Part shown: positions 5,103 to 5,638 of the stretch, in pieces
Position numbering within the stretch: position 1 is the first letter of the stretch
How the letters are laid out: each line of letters starts with the position of its first letter
NCBI GenBank assembly: GCA_027297845.1
Contig: JAPUHG010000095.1
Span: forward strand, 1 to 5,638
Direction: 5' to 3'
DNA from: Gammaproteobacteria bacterium
GTDB lineage: Bacteria > Pseudomonadota > Gammaproteobacteria > Steroidobacterales > MnTg04
Length of the DNA stretch: 5,638 nucleotides
Notes under the pieces: generated by a model
Databases searched by the model: none
The model's input: the letters and a program-made list of their open reading frames with translations, nothing else
Told to the model about the DNA's origin: nothing
Translations under genes and position numbers: made by a program

Positions 5103-5638
5103 CTAACCGGTCGGGTCGATATTCGCGTTCAAACGAAACATGTTTTTTGGATCATAGCGATTCTTGATCTTGACGAGGCGCGGATAATTAGGTCCGTAGT
5201 TCGCATGGGTCCGCTTTTCACCCTCTTCGTTAAGGTTGGTGTAATACCCGATCGTGTGATCGTGCCAGCTGCTGAAGTACCCGCGCACCTTCGCGATATT
5301 GGCTTCATTCCGGGCCGGTTCCGCCCATACACCAAGAGCTCCGATGAGGGCAAATGCATTCCGGTGCGCAAAAGCGGTTTCATCCTGCCCGACCCTGGAA
5401 ATGGCTCCGCGCAGATGATCTGTAAAAACCAAGACCGCCGCATCCTGAGGCAAATTACCCAGCAAATCGTCAATCAACTCGAGTGTGTATTCGTTCACGA
5501 AACCGGATTTCAAGTAGTACATCTGTCCGTGGCGCAATGCTTCATCGGCGCCGGTCTGTAAGGCGTTGTATTGCATCAGGCCGATATTGCTTGTTTTCGG
5601 TTTGCCAAATTTTCGCAGCGGCACTATGGCACGTTCGC
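5103..5638 (-). CDS. FAD-linked oxidoreductase with BBE C-terminal domain (partial)
   Basis: The reading frame is open through the right edge, so only about 178 C-terminal residues are seen; the start and the FAD-binding domain lie outside the window. An apparent GTG at 5622-5624 is internal, since codons upstream continue the frame sensibly into a Pro-Leu-Arg-x-Phe-Gly motif. The final 30 residues carry the berberine-bridge-enzyme tail: Asn-Tyr-Gly-Pro-Asn-Tyr-Pro-Arg-Leu, then Lys-x-Arg-Tyr-Asp-Pro-x-Asn-Met-Phe-Arg-Leu-Asn-x-Asn-Ile. The BBE segment marks oxygen-dependent FAD oxidoreductases of the 6-hydroxy-nicotine oxidase and reticuline oxidase type, which usually oxidise alcohol or amine groups on small molecules or sugars. 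The substrate cannot be told. The FAD attachment residues (His, and Cys in some) would lie upstream and are not visible. It converges on the small transcript unit. The stop is TAG at 5105-5103. Confidence 0.9.
   Translation of the reverse strand, partial: ERAIVPLRKFGKPKTSNIGLMQYNALQTGADEALRHGQMYYLKSGFVNEYTLELIDDLLGNLPQDAAVLVFTDHLRGAISRVGQDETAFAHRNAFALIGALGVWAEPARNEANIAKVRGYFSSWHDHTIGYYTNLNEEGEKRTHANYGPNYPRLVKIKNRYDPKNMFRLNANIDPTG

Noticed and set aside
5055..5561. 168-codon + strand open frame at the right side
   Set aside because: It is antisense to the BBE-type oxidoreductase, whose C-terminal motif is unmistakable, and it begins just after a strong terminator without a ribosome-binding site.
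1..5638. CRISPR array, insertion sequence, tRNA or phage remnant
   Set aside because: I saw no regularly spaced direct repeats, transposase or integrase-like frames, or cloverleaf-type sequence.

Overview
The window reads as chromosomal DNA of a gram-negative proteobacterium, most likely a free-living gammaproteobacterium. The support is indirect: a lipoprotein signal with Ser at +2, a GcvA-type LysR regulator, a TolB-like/TPR membrane protein of a kind common in marine and sediment gammaproteobacteria, and a CPXCG cysteine-rich mini-protein. GC content is moderate and looks even across the window. I see no insertion sequence, phage gene, CRISPR array, rRNA or tRNA.

Left part (1-1548, + strand). 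A doubtful open frame enters from the left edge. A control-like region at 169-205 follows, with a perfect 18-bp palindrome and a CRP-like site. Next comes a compact three-gene unit: a CPXCG-type putative zinc-binding protein (324-518), a WHy/LEA-2 lipoprotein (526-999) and an unrecognised multi-pass membrane protein (1024-1548). The first two genes are coupled, because the Shine-Dalgarno of the second overlaps the stop of the first. The third starts 24 bp later.

Middle part (1579-4725, - strand). A GcvA-like LysR regulator (4725 to 3823) is followed after 42 bp by a large membrane-anchored TolB-like/TPR protein (3780 to 1579) that starts with TTG. A 17-codon open frame bridges them. It has an AGGAGG six bases before its ATG, overlaps the lysR stop, and ends in a TGA that overlaps the TTG start. 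This suggests translational coupling. The unit is convergent with the left operon, with 30 bp between the stops.

Right part (4726-5638). Upstream of lysR lie closely spaced divergent promoters and an inverted repeat with LysR-type T-N11-A geometry. Divergent from lysR is a compact + strand unit of about 250 nt: a perfect -10, a strong ribosome-binding site, a 50-codon Arg-rich ORF, a small hairpin and a textbook intrinsic terminator. The layout recalls gcvA and the divergent sRNA gcvB of enterobacteria, but no GcvB sequence motif is visible. The window ends inside the C-terminal part of an FAD-linked oxidoreductase with a berberine-bridge-type (BBE) tail, on the - strand.

The part most likely to be undescribed is the lysR-divergent small transcript and its 50-aa basic protein, together with the coupled lysR-TPR unit. 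All functional links between genes are inferences from layout.
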